Made by a program: the position numbers and the translations under genes. DNA of 64,000 nucleotides from Pseudomonadota bacterium (GTDB lineage: Bacteria > Pseudomonadota > Alphaproteobacteria > Rhizobiales > Rhizobiaceae), in assembly GCA_023457435.1 (NCBI GenBank), contig JAEWLS010000005.1:1-64000 (forward strand), written 5' to 3'. Below the pieces are notes generated by a model that made no database searches, was not told the DNA's origin, and worked only from the letters and a program-made list of their open reading frames with translations. Shown here piece by piece: positions 1 to 8,792 of this stretch; positions within the stretch are counted from its first letter, which is position 1, and each line of letters starts with the position of its first letter.

Positions 1-2
1 GC

Positions 3-482
3 TCAGTTGAGCTTGCCGCGGACGTCCTTGAGCGAAGCCTTGAACAGCTCGGCGCCGGTCTGCCGGTCAATCTTCTGCGCCATGACGCGACCTGCCGCCT
101 CGACCGCGATGTCGACGGCGCGCGAGCGCACCTCGTTCACCGCGTCGCGCTCGGCCTGGGCGATCTTGGTCTCGGCCATAGCCGTACGGCGGGTGACGTA
201 TTCCTCGGTCTTGGTGCGCGCTTCGGCAACGATCATGTCCGCCTCGCGCTTGGCGGCAGCGACGATGTCGCCGGCCTCGCGTTCGGCTTCCTTGCGCTTG
301 CGCTGATACTCGGCGAGCAGCTGTTGCGCTTCCTCGCGCAGGCGGCGAGCTTCTTCGAGTTCCTCGCGGATGCGCTCGGCGCGAGCGTCGAGCGATTTGC
401 CCACCATGCCCGGCACGCCCATGTAAACGACGATGCCGATGAAGATGACGAGGGCGACCATCGCCCAGAAGGTGGCGTCCAT
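3..482 (-). CDS. atpF: F0F1 ATP synthase subunit b
   Basis: Subunit b of the F0 sector, part of the peripheral stalk that holds F1 against the rotor. The 159-residue product has one N-terminal membrane helix (about residues 5-25) followed by a long charged coiled coil rich in Arg, Glu and Ala, as expected. I chose the ATG at 482 because an AGGAG motif lies six bases before it; the ATG at 488 directly abuts that motif. The motif overlaps the stop region of the b' gene, so the two genes are tightly coupled. Last of the five F0 genes visible here. Family assignment is secure; the naming of b versus b' rests on gene order and length. Confidence 0.93.
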   Translation of the reverse strand: MDATFWAMVALVIFIGIVVYMGVPGMVGKSLDARAERIREELEEARRLREEAQQLLAEYQRKRKEAEREAGDIVAAAKREADMIVAEARTKTEEYVTRRTAMAETKIAQAERDAVNEVRSRAVDIAVEAAGRVMAQKIDRQTGAELFKASLKDVRGKLN

Positions 483-491
483 GGTCATCTC

Positions 492-1049
492 CTAGCTCGC
501 CGACTTGACCGCGGCGGCGATCGCGGCCCGGTCGGCCTTGCCGCCCAGAAGCTCCTGGACGATTGCGCCGGCAGTGTCCTCCGCGATCGTTCCGACGTCG
601 CGCAGCGCCGTCTCCTTGATGGCGGCGATGCGGCTCTCGGCGGCGCCCAGCTTCTGGTCGAGGTCTGACTCGATCTTCTTGCGCTCGGCCTCTGCGCCGG
701 CCTTGGCGGCATCTCGTGCCTCCTGGCCTATCGCATTGGCGCGAACCTTGGCGTCGGCCAGTTCCTGCTCGTAAGCGGCAATGGCCGCGTCGGCCTCGTC
801 CTTCATGCGGGCAGCCTGGTCGAGATCCTGCGCGATGCGGTCGCGCCGGATTTCGAGGATGTTGCCAATGCGCGGCAGGACCACCCGCTTGAGAAACAGG
901 TAGAAGAGCCCGAAGGTGATTGCCAGCCAAAGCAGCTGCGACGGGAAGCTCGCCGCGTCGAACGGCGGAAACGCGCCGGTGGCATGCTCCGCCCCGGCCT
1001 CGGTATGCGCTTCGCCAGCAGCCTGCGCGAATGCGGATGCGATGAACAT
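492..1049 (-). CDS. atpG: F0F1 ATP synthase subunit b'
   Basis: The second b-type stalk subunit (b'), found in alphaproteobacteria and other photosynthetic-lineage ATP synthases, where b and b' form a heterodimer. It has 185 residues: a short N-terminal extension to about residue 35, one membrane helix at about 38-56 (PSQLLWLAITFGLFYLFLK), then an Ala/Glu/Lys-rich coiled coil. A GGGGAA element precedes the ATG. It sits between atpE and atpF in the F0 operon. The symbol is used as atpG or atpF2 in different genomes, so treat the symbol as less certain than the product. Confidence 0.9.
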   Translation of the reverse strand: MFIASAFAQAAGEAHTEAGAEHATGAFPPFDAASFPSQLLWLAITFGLFYLFLKRVVLPRIGNILEIRRDRIAQDLDQAARMKDEADAAIAAYEQELADAKVRANAIGQEARDAAKAGAEAERKKIESDLDQKLGAAESRIAAIKETALRDVGTIAEDTAGAIVQELLGGKADRAAIAAAVKSAS

Positions 1050-1113
1050 CGTGCTTCCCCTGTCTCACTCTCCGGCCGCGGCGACCGCGGCCGGCGTTCC
1101 GTCTGTCGAAGGA

Positions 1114-1341
1114 TCAGACGGCGAAGAGCAGCAGCAGCGCGACGAGCAGCGAGAAGATGCCCAGCGCTTCGGTCACGGCGAAGCCGAAAATCAGACGGGC
1201 GAACTGGCCGTCGGCAGCCGACGGGTTGCGCAGGGCGCCAGCGAGGAAGTTGCCGAAGATGGTACCCACGCCGATGCCGGCGCCGCCCATGCCCAGCGTC
1301 GCGAGACCGGCGCCGATGTACTTTGCTGCTTCTGCTTCCAT
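1114..1341 (-). CDS. atpE: F0F1 ATP synthase subunit c
   Basis: The proton-carrying ring subunit. The 75-residue protein is two membrane helices joined by a polar loop with R-N-P (loop motif ALRNPSA). Helix 1 carries the glycine-rich packing motif GGAGIGVG. Helix 2 carries the essential proton-binding carboxylate, Glu58, in FAVTEALGIF. I chose the ATG at 1341, which gives the N-terminus MEAEAAKYIG usual for rhizobial c subunits and lies eight bases after AAGGAG; the ATG at 1347 is only two bases from it. Lies between atpB and the b' gene. Confidence 0.95.
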   Translation of the reverse strand: MEAEAAKYIGAGLATLGMGGAGIGVGTIFGNFLAGALRNPSAADGQFARLIFGFAVTEALGIFSLLVALLLLFAV

Positions 1342-1390
1342 TTCCATTACTCCTTGAAGTGTCCGAAAGAACTGGTGAAGGCGGGACGGC

Positions 1391-2140
1391 TCAGTGGCCG
1401 GGGTGTATCGCGTCGTTGAGATACATGCAGGTCAGGATCGCGAAGACGTAGGCCTGCAGGAAGGCGACGAGGAATTCCAGGCCAGTGATCGCGACGGTCA
1501 TGGCAAGCGGCAGGACCGCGCCCGCAACGCCGATCGCGCCGTAAGCGCTGAGCGATGTAACGAAGCCCGCGAACACCTTCAGCGTGATGTGACCCGCCAG
1601 CATGTTGGCGAACAGACGGACCGACAGACTGATCGGACGGGACAGGAACGAGACGATCTCGATAAGAATGACCAGCGGCAACAGCGCAACCGGCACGCCC
1701 TGCGGCACAAACAGCTTCAGAAAGCCGAGCCCGTTCTTGTAGAACCCGTAGACTAGCACCGTGCCGATCACGAGCGCGGCCAGAGCGAAAGTGACGATGA
1801 TGTGGCTGGTGACCGTGAAGAAGTAAGGCACCATGCCGATCAGGTTCGCGACGAGCACGAACATGAACAGCGAGAACACCATCGGGAAGAACTTCATGCC
1901 GTGCGTGCCAGCGGCCTCGCGGAGCATGCCCGCGACGAACTCGTACGACATCTCCGACATCGACTGCAGGCGGCTCGGGATCAACCCGCGGCTCGACGTG
2001 GTGAGGTAAAGGAAGCCGCCAGCGATGGCGACCGTAGCGACCATAAAGGCCGAAGAGTTGGTGAACGAAAAGTCGTAGCCGCCGATCTCGATGGGCACGA
2101 GCTTGGTAATCTGGAACTGGTGGATCGGGTCGTTGGCCAA
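1391..2140 (-). CDS. atpB: F0F1 ATP synthase subunit a
   Basis: Subunit a, the stator channel that passes protons to the c ring. The product has about 249 residues with five to six membrane helices; the conserved Arg helix region is visible (SLSVRLFANMLAGH), where the Arg faces the c-ring carboxylate. The start is inferred to be a TTG at 2140: it gives the usual N-terminus (M)ANDPIHQF, is preceded by AAGGAGG at good spacing, and leaves 28 bases after atpI. The upstream in-frame ATG at 2227 would overlap atpI and adds a non-conserved, Arg-rich leader. Confidence 0.94.
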   Translation of the reverse strand: MANDPIHQFQITKLVPIEIGGYDFSFTNSSAFMVATVAIAGGFLYLTTSSRGLIPSRLQSMSEMSYEFVAGMLREAAGTHGMKFFPMVFSLFMFVLVANLIGMVPYFFTVTSHIIVTFALAALVIGTVLVYGFYKNGLGFLKLFVPQGVPVALLPLVILIEIVSFLSRPISLSVRLFANMLAGHITLKVFAGFVTSLSAYGAIGVAGAVLPLAMTVAITGLEFLVAFLQAYVFAILTCMYLNDAIHPGH

Positions 2141-2168
2141 CCGGCCCTCCTTGAGTTGCGCCTGCGCG

Positions 2169-2576
2169 CTATTCCACGTCCGGACGCTTGCCGTCCACTT
2201 GGCGCGCCGCCGCGCCGAAATCCGCAACCTTGCCGGCTGCCCGCAGCACGTTCAACACGCCTGCGACGAAGCCGATCAGAAGCATGACGATCAGCCCCCA
2301 GGGCGACGTCCCGGCAAGACGGTCGATGAACCAGCCCAGCCCCGCTCCGACGATGATGGCGGCGATGAACTCGCTCGACAGGCGCAGCGCGTTGCCGAAA
2401 GCAGACGATCCGCCACCCAGAGAGCCCCGCGCCGTCTCGGCCTTGTGAGCCGGGCGCTTGGACGCCAGAGCGCTGTCCAGATCGCGCAGTCTTCGGTCAA
2501 GTTCGCTGCCGGCACCGCCGGGCTGGCTTCCCGTCTTCGGGATGCCGCTCTTGCTCTGCCGTTCCGGCCCAGCCAT
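2169..2576 (-). CDS. atpI: AtpI, ATP synthase assembly protein
   Basis: AtpI, a small membrane protein encoded at the head of F0 operons that helps c-ring assembly and possibly Mg2+ supply. About 135 residues: a polar N-terminal 55 residues, then two membrane helices (SSEFIAAIIVGAGLGWFID and WGLIVMLLIGFVAGVLNVLR) and a short tail. The ATG at 2576 is preceded by GGGAGGG; an ATG 21 bases upstream has no such site. It is the first gene of the F0 operon, so the promoter should lie in the region just upstream, 2577-2766. Confidence 0.88.
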   Translation of the reverse strand: MAGPERQSKSGIPKTGSQPGGAGSELDRRLRDLDSALASKRPAHKAETARGSLGGGSSAFGNALRLSSEFIAAIIVGAGLGWFIDRLAGTSPWGLIVMLLIGFVAGVLNVLRAAGKVADFGAAARQVDGKRPDVE

Positions 2577-2766
2577 CGCGCCCTCCCGTAGCGCCACCCG
2601 TTGCCAGGTGGCCGCCTCAAAGTCGCGCGCAACATAGTTAGGGGCCTCCGCCCCGTCAAGCCGGGCAAGGCCGTCGCAAACGATGTATTTTATCTATTCA
2701 GATCAACGGGTTAGTGCGGTGCGACAATGCGCCGTGCGGCGCACCCGGCGAATCCCGCCCGGCCGG

Positions 2767-3936
2767 TCAGTTCCAGCCGCCGCCGAAGGTACGGTAGAAG
2801 ATGTGCAGACCGATCTTCTGGGTCTTGTCCATGGCCTTCGCCCAGCGCGGCTTTACGTAGGTGGCGTGGTAGTGGGTTGCAGAGCCCACCTCGGGCAGAA
2901 ACACCTTGCCTGCGGTCACCGCCATCGCGACCTCCTCGGCCATCTGGTAGTGGTAGGGGCTGCGCACGCGCAGGCGCTTGCCTTCGCAAGCGAAGGAGAA
3001 CTGGCAGCGGTTCTTCCAGGTGCGGTTCTGATAGACGACGCCGCAAACCGTGTTCGGATAGGCGGGGTTGCGGACGCGGTTGAGGATCACTTGCGCAACC
3101 GCAGCCTGGCCCTTCACGCTTTCGCTGCGGGCCTCGAAGTAGATGCCTTCGGCAAGGCATTTCTGCTCTTCCGCCGAAAACACGGAAGCCGGCAGCGGCC
3201 GGCTCAACCATTCATGATCCCCTTCGGCAAGCGGGGGGATGAAGCGGCCGCCGGTCGGATCCTCCTCCTTGAGCAGGCTCTCGAAGGGCGAAGCCTCGGC
3301 GAAGTCGGGCTTCGGCGGCGCATATGCGGTCGCCAGAATGTCCGCCTTATCGTTGTTGACGAGCGAAGCGAGGTAGGTCGGCACCGCAGGGTCGGCCTGC
3401 TTTTCCTTGCGCACGTAGAAGGCGGTTGCGATCTGGATCTCGTGGCCTTTGATGTCCGGCACGGCGAACGCCATCTTCAGCTCTTCGTCGACCTGGGGCG
3501 ACAAGAGCGAGCTGGTGCGTTCGAGCACGGAGCCCGCGGAAAACGCCTTTGGCGGAGCCACCGGGGCGATGCGCACGATACGGCCGCGCTTGTCGTCGCG
3601 CCTGACTCGCGCCTCGTCCGGCGTGCTTTCGGTGTTCTTGCCCTTGGTGCGAAGTGCGACCGCACCGACGCCGGGGGCCACGATGCCCGAACCGGAGACG
3701 CTGGCGCTGTTCAGTCCGCCGTCGACGAATGGCAGTTCGGCCTGATGGATCGAACCGACCATCGAACGTTCGACAACCTGACTCCAGCGCGGCGTGGCGG
3801 CTTCGCTACCGGATACCAGCGTAGAAATATCCTGAAGCGCGGTGCCGGTTGGAAAACCCAGCCAGATGGCGAAACCGATGACGAGAGGGGCGACGAAGGA
3901 CCGCTTCTCCTGCGGCCGGTACCACTGCCGCATCAT
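2767..3936 (-). CDS. SleB-type cell wall hydrolase
   Basis: Probable peptidoglycan hydrolase (SleB/hydrolase_2 family, lytic transglycosylase-like). About 389 residues: a single N-terminal membrane segment (about residues 14-32), a long low-conservation linker to about residue 255, and a C-terminal catalytic domain. The domain shows the family signature LAEGIYFEARSES with its candidate catalytic Glu, the Q-A-A-V-A-Q-V-I-L-N-R helix, and the C-terminal THYHATYVKPRWA block. In Rhizobiales such proteins act in the periplasm anchored by the N-terminal helix. An ATG pair at 3936/3933 follows GGAAGAAG; the GTG at 3951 is an alternative. An 8-bp inverted repeat lies just upstream of the ribosome site. 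Transcribed alone, toward atpI. Confidence 0.82.
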   Translation of the reverse strand: MMRQWYRPQEKRSFVAPLVIGFAIWLGFPTGTALQDISTLVSGSEAATPRWSQVVERSMVGSIHQAELPFVDGGLNSASVSGSGIVAPGVGAVALRTKGKNTESTPDEARVRRDDKRGRIVRIAPVAPPKAFSAGSVLERTSSLLSPQVDEELKMAFAVPDIKGHEIQIATAFYVRKEKQADPAVPTYLASLVNNDKADILATAYAPPKPDFAEASPFESLLKEEDPTGGRFIPPLAEGDHEWLSRPLPASVFSAEEQKCLAEGIYFEARSESVKGQAAVAQVILNRVRNPAYPNTVCGVVYQNRTWKNRCQFSFACEGKRLRVRSPYHYQMAEEVAMAVTAGKVFLPEVGSATHYHATYVKPRWAKAMDKTQKIGLHIFYRTFGGGWN

Positions 3937-4145
3937 TCTTCTTCCACGCACTGGAACGCTCCGAGACGCAACAAAAACTCAGTGCGTTGAAGATGATCGA
4001 TTAACCTTGATGGCCGGTTAACGGCGTGCGGGCGGAGGCGATAAGGCTCGATCGAAGCGTTCATGCGGCGCGCGGGATGCCGCCGCGATGCGGCGCAAAC
4101 GCGGCAGCGATGTGATGATCGGAAGGCCGGACGGAATGTCGCGGC

Positions 4146-5564
4146 CTACTTCTCGCGTGTCGCGAAAGGATTGTCGGAAGCACGGATCGCTATGCGGATC
4201 GGCACGCCCGGAAGGTCGAAGGAATCGCGCAGCCCGTTGACGAGATAGCGGACGTATGAGTCCGGAACCGAGTCCGGGCGGGTGCAGGACAGGACGAAAC
4301 CGGGCGGCCGCGTCTTCACCTGGGTAATGTACTTGATCTTGAGACGCCGGCCGGCGACAGCCGGCGGCGGGTGCTTTCCGACCGCGACCTCCAGCCAGCG
4401 GTTGAGGCGTCCGGTCGAGATGCGGCGGTTCCACACCTCATGAGTGCGTACGACCGCCTCCATCAGCCGGTCCAAACCGCGTCCGGTTTCGGCGGAGATG
4501 GTGACGGCCTGAACGCCGCGAAGCTGCGGCAGCAGGCGATCGGTCTTCTCGCGCAGTTCGGCCAGCGTCTTCTGCGGTTCGTCGATGAGGTCCCACTTCG
4601 AGAACGCGATGACCGGTGCCCTGCCCTCGCGGCCGATGAGGTCGACGATGTGAAGGTCCTGCTTCTCGAACGGGATCGTGGCGTCGAGCAGAATGACGAC
4701 CACTTCGGCGAAGCGTAAGGCGCGCAGGCCATCGGCAACCGAAAGCTTTTCCAGCTTTTCCTGGACCTTGGCGCGACGGCGCATGCCGGCGGTGTCGAAA
4801 AGCCTGACGGTGCGGCCGCGCCATTCCCAGTCGACGGAGATCGAATCGCGGGTGATGCCAGCCTCGGGACCGGTAAGCAGCCTGTCCTCGCCGAGCAGCG
4901 TGTTGATCAGGGTCGACTTGCCGGCATTCGGCCGTCCCACGACGGCGATGCGCAGCGGCTTCGTCGCGTCGTAGGCGGGCTGCTCCTCGGCGTCGGGATC
5001 GGCGATATCCTCGCCGATCAGCGGGAGGTTCTCGGACGCTTCGATCTCATCCGGCTCGAGCGCGCGGTCCTCCCCGAGCGCCTCGACGATCGCGTCCCGG
5101 AGGTCGGGGATGCCCAGTCCGTGCTCGGCCGAAAGACTGACCGGCTCGCCGAGGCCCAGCTCCCACGCCTCGATCACACCGGCGTCCGACGCACGCGATT
5201 CGCCCTTGTTGGCGACCAGCACAACCGGCTTGCCGGATTTGCGCACGACATCGGCGAAGGCGCGGTCGTCGGGAAGAACCCCGGCGCGCGCATCGATCAT
5301 GAACAGCACGACGTCCGCTTCGTCGATCGCGGCCTCAGTCTGGCGGCGCATGCGTGTGGCAAGCGTTTCAGGGCCCGATTCCTCGAAGCCCGCGGTGTCT
5401 ATCACCTCGAAACGAAGGTCCTGCAGCTTGGCGGCGTGCATGCGCCGGTCGCGCGTCACGCCGGGCGTATCGTCGACCAGCGCAAGCTTTCGACCCGCGA
5501 GGCGATTGAAAAGCGTCGACTTGCCGACATTCGGCCGTCCGACGATCGCGAGCCGGAAGGCCAT
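4146..5564 (-). CDS. der: Ribosome biogenesis GTPase Der (EngA)
   Basis: Double GTPase required for maturation of the 50S ribosomal subunit. 472 residues with two G domains and a C-terminal KH-like domain. The first P-loop is GRPNVGKS near residues 8-15 with DTAGF as G3; the second is GRPNAGKS near 209-216 with DTAGM as G3. The second G4 is SKWD; the first G4 reads NKGE in place of the general NKxD, as is often seen in alphaproteobacteria. The ATG has GGAGG at good spacing. It lies just downstream of the YfgM-like gene (13 bases), a conserved pairing that probably forms one operon. Confidence 0.97.
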   Translation of the reverse strand: MAFRLAIVGRPNVGKSTLFNRLAGRKLALVDDTPGVTRDRRMHAAKLQDLRFEVIDTAGFEESGPETLATRMRRQTEAAIDEADVVLFMIDARAGVLPDDRAFADVVRKSGKPVVLVANKGESRASDAGVIEAWELGLGEPVSLSAEHGLGIPDLRDAIVEALGEDRALEPDEIEASENLPLIGEDIADPDAEEQPAYDATKPLRIAVVGRPNAGKSTLINTLLGEDRLLTGPEAGITRDSISVDWEWRGRTVRLFDTAGMRRRAKVQEKLEKLSVADGLRALRFAEVVVILLDATIPFEKQDLHIVDLIGREGRAPVIAFSKWDLIDEPQKTLAELREKTDRLLPQLRGVQAVTISAETGRGLDRLMEAVVRTHEVWNRRISTGRLNRWLEVAVGKHPPPAVAGRRLKIKYITQVKTRPPGFVLSCTRPDSVPDSYVRYLVNGLRDSFDLPGVPIRIAIRASDNPFATREK

Positions 5565-5577
5565 GGTCGCCTCCGGA

Positions 5578-6243
5578 TCAGCCGGCGTTGCCGCCGCCGC
5601 GGATGAGCTCAGCCATCAGCGTGGCGCGCTCGCGCGTGTTTCGCGGCGCCGCCGCATCGCCGGCGATCTGCTCGAACAGCTTGAGTGCATCGGATGTCCG
5701 GCCCTCCTTGAAGGCGGACAGACCAAGCGTCTCGCGTGCAGCGTGACGCAGCGTGTTGGTCTCGGCAGTGAGCGCCTCGACGCGGGCGGACACCTCGGCG
5801 TACGCACCGTGATCGACGAGAACGTAGCCGGCGCGCAGGCGCGCCATGTCGCGGATCGATTCCGGCACGCCAGTATCAGCGGCGACCGCATCGAACTCGG
5901 CGACGGCATCGGCCGGCTTGCCCTGCTGCTGCAGAACGGTGGCGGCCCGCAGGCGCGCAAGGATCGGATAGTTTCCGTAGCCGCCGGTCTCGAGCGCCTT
6001 GAGGGCTGCGAGTGCCTCGTCCTGCTTGCCGTCCTTGGCGAGCACGAGAGCGCGGCTGAATTCGTCACCGGAGGCATTCGCCTTGGTCTGAGTCCAGTAT
6101 TCCCACGCCACGAACAGGCCCGTGCCAACCACTACGGCAATGGCGATGGCAAGGGCGAAGGGGCCGTAACGGTCCCAGAGAGCCTTCGCCTGGTCGGTGC
6201 GGAGCTCCTCGTTGACCTCGCGGATGAAACTGTCGTCGGACAT
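5578..6243 (-). CDS. YfgM-like TPR membrane protein
   Basis: Single-pass membrane protein of 221 residues in the YfgM/tetratricopeptide_21 family. A cytosolic segment (1-27) precedes one membrane helix (PFALAIAIAVVVGTGLFVAW, about 28-47), followed by a helical periplasmic domain with TPR-like pairs (ALVLAKDGKQDEALAALKAL; GKPADAVAEFDAV). In E. coli YfgM associates with the SecYEG translocon and periplasmic chaperones and is encoded beside bamB and der; the adjacency to der is kept here although no bamB is visible. Role is inferred from family and neighbour. Confidence 0.8.
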   Translation of the reverse strand: MSDDSFIREVNEELRTDQAKALWDRYGPFALAIAIAVVVGTGLFVAWEYWTQTKANASGDEFSRALVLAKDGKQDEALAALKALETGGYGNYPILARLRAATVLQQQGKPADAVAEFDAVAADTGVPESIRDMARLRAGYVLVDHGAYAEVSARVEALTAETNTLRHAARETLGLSAFKEGRTSDALKLFEQIAGDAAAPRNTRERATLMAELIRGGGNAG

Positions 6244-6423
6244 CGATCTACCTTCTATCCGGGCGGCATTTCACGGCGATCAGGCCCGGCCGGGGACTTG
6301 GCGCAGGGTTTTAGCGGAATTTTGTCGGCAGGGAAGAGGAGCGGCGAAATTAGCGGCCGCGACTTCAAGGAGCCACATTGGTCGGCGAGACACGCGCCTT
6401 CGAAACGAAGCGGTTGCGTTCAC

Positions 6424-7401
6424 ATGAAGGCTCCAGTCTGCGCGCTGATGGCAATGGCGTCGCCACTCGTCGTTGCGCCGGCCGTCGCCGCCGATCGGAC
6501 GCAGTATGTCGTCATCTCGTTCGACGGTGCCGGCCCCATCAGCCAGTGGGAGCGCAGCCGCGCTCTCGCGCGCGAGACCGGTGCGGAGTTCACGTACTTT
6601 CTCTCCTGCGTATTCCTGCTCACGCCGCAAACGAAGGACGCCTATGCGGGCCCCCGGCACGGTATGGGCAAGTCGAATGTGGGCTTTGCGGCGTCACGCG
6701 ACGACGTTGCCGCTCGGCTGCGCCAGATATGGGTGGCGCGAATGGAAGGTCACGAGATAGCCAGCCACGGATGCGGCCATTTCGACGGCGGCGAATGGAC
6801 TGCTGCCGAGTGGCGCGACGAATTCCGCAGCTTCGCCGACATACTGCGCGACGCGTGGACGATAAACGGCATTGCGTACGAACCGCGCGACTGGCGCCGA
6901 TTTGCCGCGTCGGAGGTGACGGGGTTTCGCGCCCCATACCTCTCGACCAACGCCTCGATGTTCGCTGCGCTGGCGGCGGAGAACTATGCATACGATGCGA
7001 GCGGTGTTTCGCGCGGGCCGTCCCAGCCGAAACCTGGGGCAGTCCGGGCCTTCGCTTTGCCGCTGATCCCGGAGGGACCGGCCGCCAAACCGATCATCGC
7101 AATGGACTACAACTTGTTCGTGCGGCACTCGGGCGGCTTCGAGAAGCCCTCGGAGGCAGCGGCGTTCGAGGAGCGGACATATCGAGCTTTCATCGGTGCG
7201 TTCCGCGAGCAGTTCCATGGCAAGCGCATTCCGCTGCAGCTCGGCTTTCACTTCACGCTCATGAACGACGGCGCGTACTGGCGGGCGCTCGAGCGCTTCG
7301 CCCGCGAAGCATGCACACAGCCGGAGGTGCGCTGCGTGAGCTACGCCGGGCTGCTCGCGGCGACAGACAACGCGAACGGCTCGCACGCCGCCGCCGACTG
7401 A
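6424..7401 (+). CDS. Secreted polysaccharide deacetylase family protein
   Basis: Probable exported NodB-fold carbohydrate de-N-acetylase of 325 residues. An N-terminal signal peptide (about 1-23, ending AVA-AD) is followed by the NodB core: the first Asp in VISFDGAG, then the metal-binding His pair in ASHGCGHFDG (H-x3-H), and later GFRAPYLSTN, equivalent to motif 3. The LQLGFHF segment may supply the general acid His. I chose the ATG at 6424 because upstream in-frame sequence is antisense to the der/YfgM genes and has no signal-peptide character. Substrate (peptidoglycan, chitin-like or exopolysaccharide) is unknown. Convergent with the BacA-like gene, five bases between stops. Confidence 0.8.
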   Translation: MKAPVCALMAMASPLVVAPAVAADRTQYVVISFDGAGPISQWERSRALARETGAEFTYFLSCVFLLTPQTKDAYAGPRHGMGKSNVGFAASRDDVAARLRQIWVARMEGHEIASHGCGHFDGGEWTAAEWRDEFRSFADILRDAWTINGIAYEPRDWRRFAASEVTGFRAPYLSTNASMFAALAAENYAYDASGVSRGPSQPKPGAVRAFALPLIPEGPAAKPIIAMDYNLFVRHSGGFEKPSEAAAFEERTYRAFIGAFREQFHGKRIPLQLGFHFTLMNDGAYWRALERFAREACTQPEVRCVSYAGLLAATDNANGSHAAAD

Positions 7402-7406
7402 GCCGA

Positions 7407-8684
7407 TCAGGCGGCGGGCTGATCCTCGGGGTCGACGCCGGATTGCTGACGCTCGAGATAGCGCTGGTCGATATCGGGCAGCGGCTCGCCCTCGATGGCA
7501 CTCTCGAAGGCGCGCAGTCGCTTGTGAACCGAGAGCAGCTCGACGATCGTCGACCACGAGTTGACCAGGAACTGGAACGAGCCGGATACCTGGCTGAACG
7601 CGTAGCTGATCTGGTTCATGAGGCCGAGCGTGATCGTTCCGGCGACGATGGATGGACCCAGAATCAGCAGCGAGAAGATCCCGTTCGCCTGCAGGTAGGT
7701 GTAGCGAACGACGTTGAAATAGACGTAGTGGAAATAGAGCCTGAAGTAGTTGCGGCGCACGTTGGCGAACAGTTCGCGCACGGTCGCGGGCTGGGCGCGT
7801 GACGCGTCGTCCTCGCCGTACACCAGCTCCTTGCGGTAAGCCGCCTCGACGCGCTGATTGCGGAACTGCAGCCCCGGCAGCTTATAGCCGGCGAGGACAA
7901 GGCCGATCGTGCCCAGTACTGACCAGAAGACCGCCGCAACGACGAGCGGATGCGGGATAGCGCCCACAATCGGCAATTCGGTGATGTTGGCGGACAGCCG
8001 CACGAGCACGGGCATGAAGGCGATCAGCGTCATGATGCTGTCGATAAACGCGACGCCGAGCCCCTCCATGATTTGAGAGAAGCGCATCGTGTCTTCCTGG
8101 ACGCGCTGCGATGCGCCTTCGATGTGCCTCAGCTTGTCCCAGTGGGCCATGTAGTAGTCGTTCATTGCCTCGCGCCAGCGGAAGATCCAATGGCTGACGA
8201 AGAAGGCGTTCAGAACCGAGACGTTCATTCCGACGAGCGCCAGTCCGGCAAAGCTCGCCACCTGTCCGTAGAATTCGGGCGTGGTGGTCGTGACCTGCTT
8301 GGCCATGATGGCCTGCACGTAATCCCAGAACGGCCCGTACCAATTGTTGACCGCGACCGAGACCTGCACCTGGAAATAGACGATGAACAGGATGAGCGCC
8401 GACCCAAGGATCGACCAGCGCTGCCACGGATGCGGAGAATATGCCGACCAGAAGGCGTAAAAGATCGCCACGCAGATGGCGAAGTAGATGTAGAACCACA
8501 GGAACGGCGGCGACCAGAACACCGAGATGCCGATGATCGGCGGTGCATCGGCCGCTGCGGGCGGCAGGCCTATCAGAGTGCCGAGTTCAGAACCGCCGAG
8601 ATACCAAAGCGCCACGCAAACGGCCGACCAGACAGCGGCGGACGTGAAGAAGACCTTGGGATTCGGGAAGAACGATACGAACAC
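7407..8684 (-). CDS. SbmA/BacA-type peptide transporter
   Basis: Inner-membrane peptide importer of the SbmA/BacA family, 425 residues with about seven to eight membrane helices and no ATP-binding domain, as in classical BacA. The family signature EGASQRVQEDTMRFSQ is complete at about residues 190-205, and the conserved QVSGSFQFLVNSW block is near 360. In rhizobia BacA imports nodule Cys-rich peptides and affects lipid A; in enterobacteria SbmA imports microcins. Whether this copy is the symbiotic BacA or a paralogue cannot be told from sequence alone. It reads alone toward the deacetylase. Confidence 0.87.
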   Translation of the reverse strand: MFVSFFPNPKVFFTSAAVWSAVCVALWYLGGSELGTLIGLPPAAADAPPIIGISVFWSPPFLWFYIYFAICVAIFYAFWSAYSPHPWQRWSILGSALILFIVYFQVQVSVAVNNWYGPFWDYVQAIMAKQVTTTTPEFYGQVASFAGLALVGMNVSVLNAFFVSHWIFRWREAMNDYYMAHWDKLRHIEGASQRVQEDTMRFSQIMEGLGVAFIDSIMTLIAFMPVLVRLSANITELPIVGAIPHPLVVAAVFWSVLGTIGLVLAGYKLPGLQFRNQRVEAAYRKELVYGEDDASRAQPATVRELFANVRRNYFRLYFHYVYFNVVRYTYLQANGIFSLLILGPSIVAGTITLGLMNQISYAFSQVSGSFQFLVNSWSTIVELLSVHKRLRAFESAIEGEPLPDIDQRYLERQQSGVDPEDQPAA

Positions 8685-8792
8685 CTGGCGTGCCTTTCGT
8701 GGGCCCTGACATGATGCCTAGCTTGCGCTCGTCAGCGAGACAAGGCGCGCACTGACCGCAGCAGCATTCTTGGCGGCGCAAAGTTTGCGTGC

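Noticed and set aside
4001..4021. Two TTAA boxes resembling a CtrA site upstream of the wall hydrolase
   Set aside because: The spacing is 13 bases; the CtrA consensus needs seven.
5110..6423. Long plus-strand reading frame antisense to der and the YfgM-like gene, in frame with the deacetylase
   Set aside because: It is the codon-position shadow of high-GC genes on the other strand; the deacetylase starts at its signal peptide at 6424.
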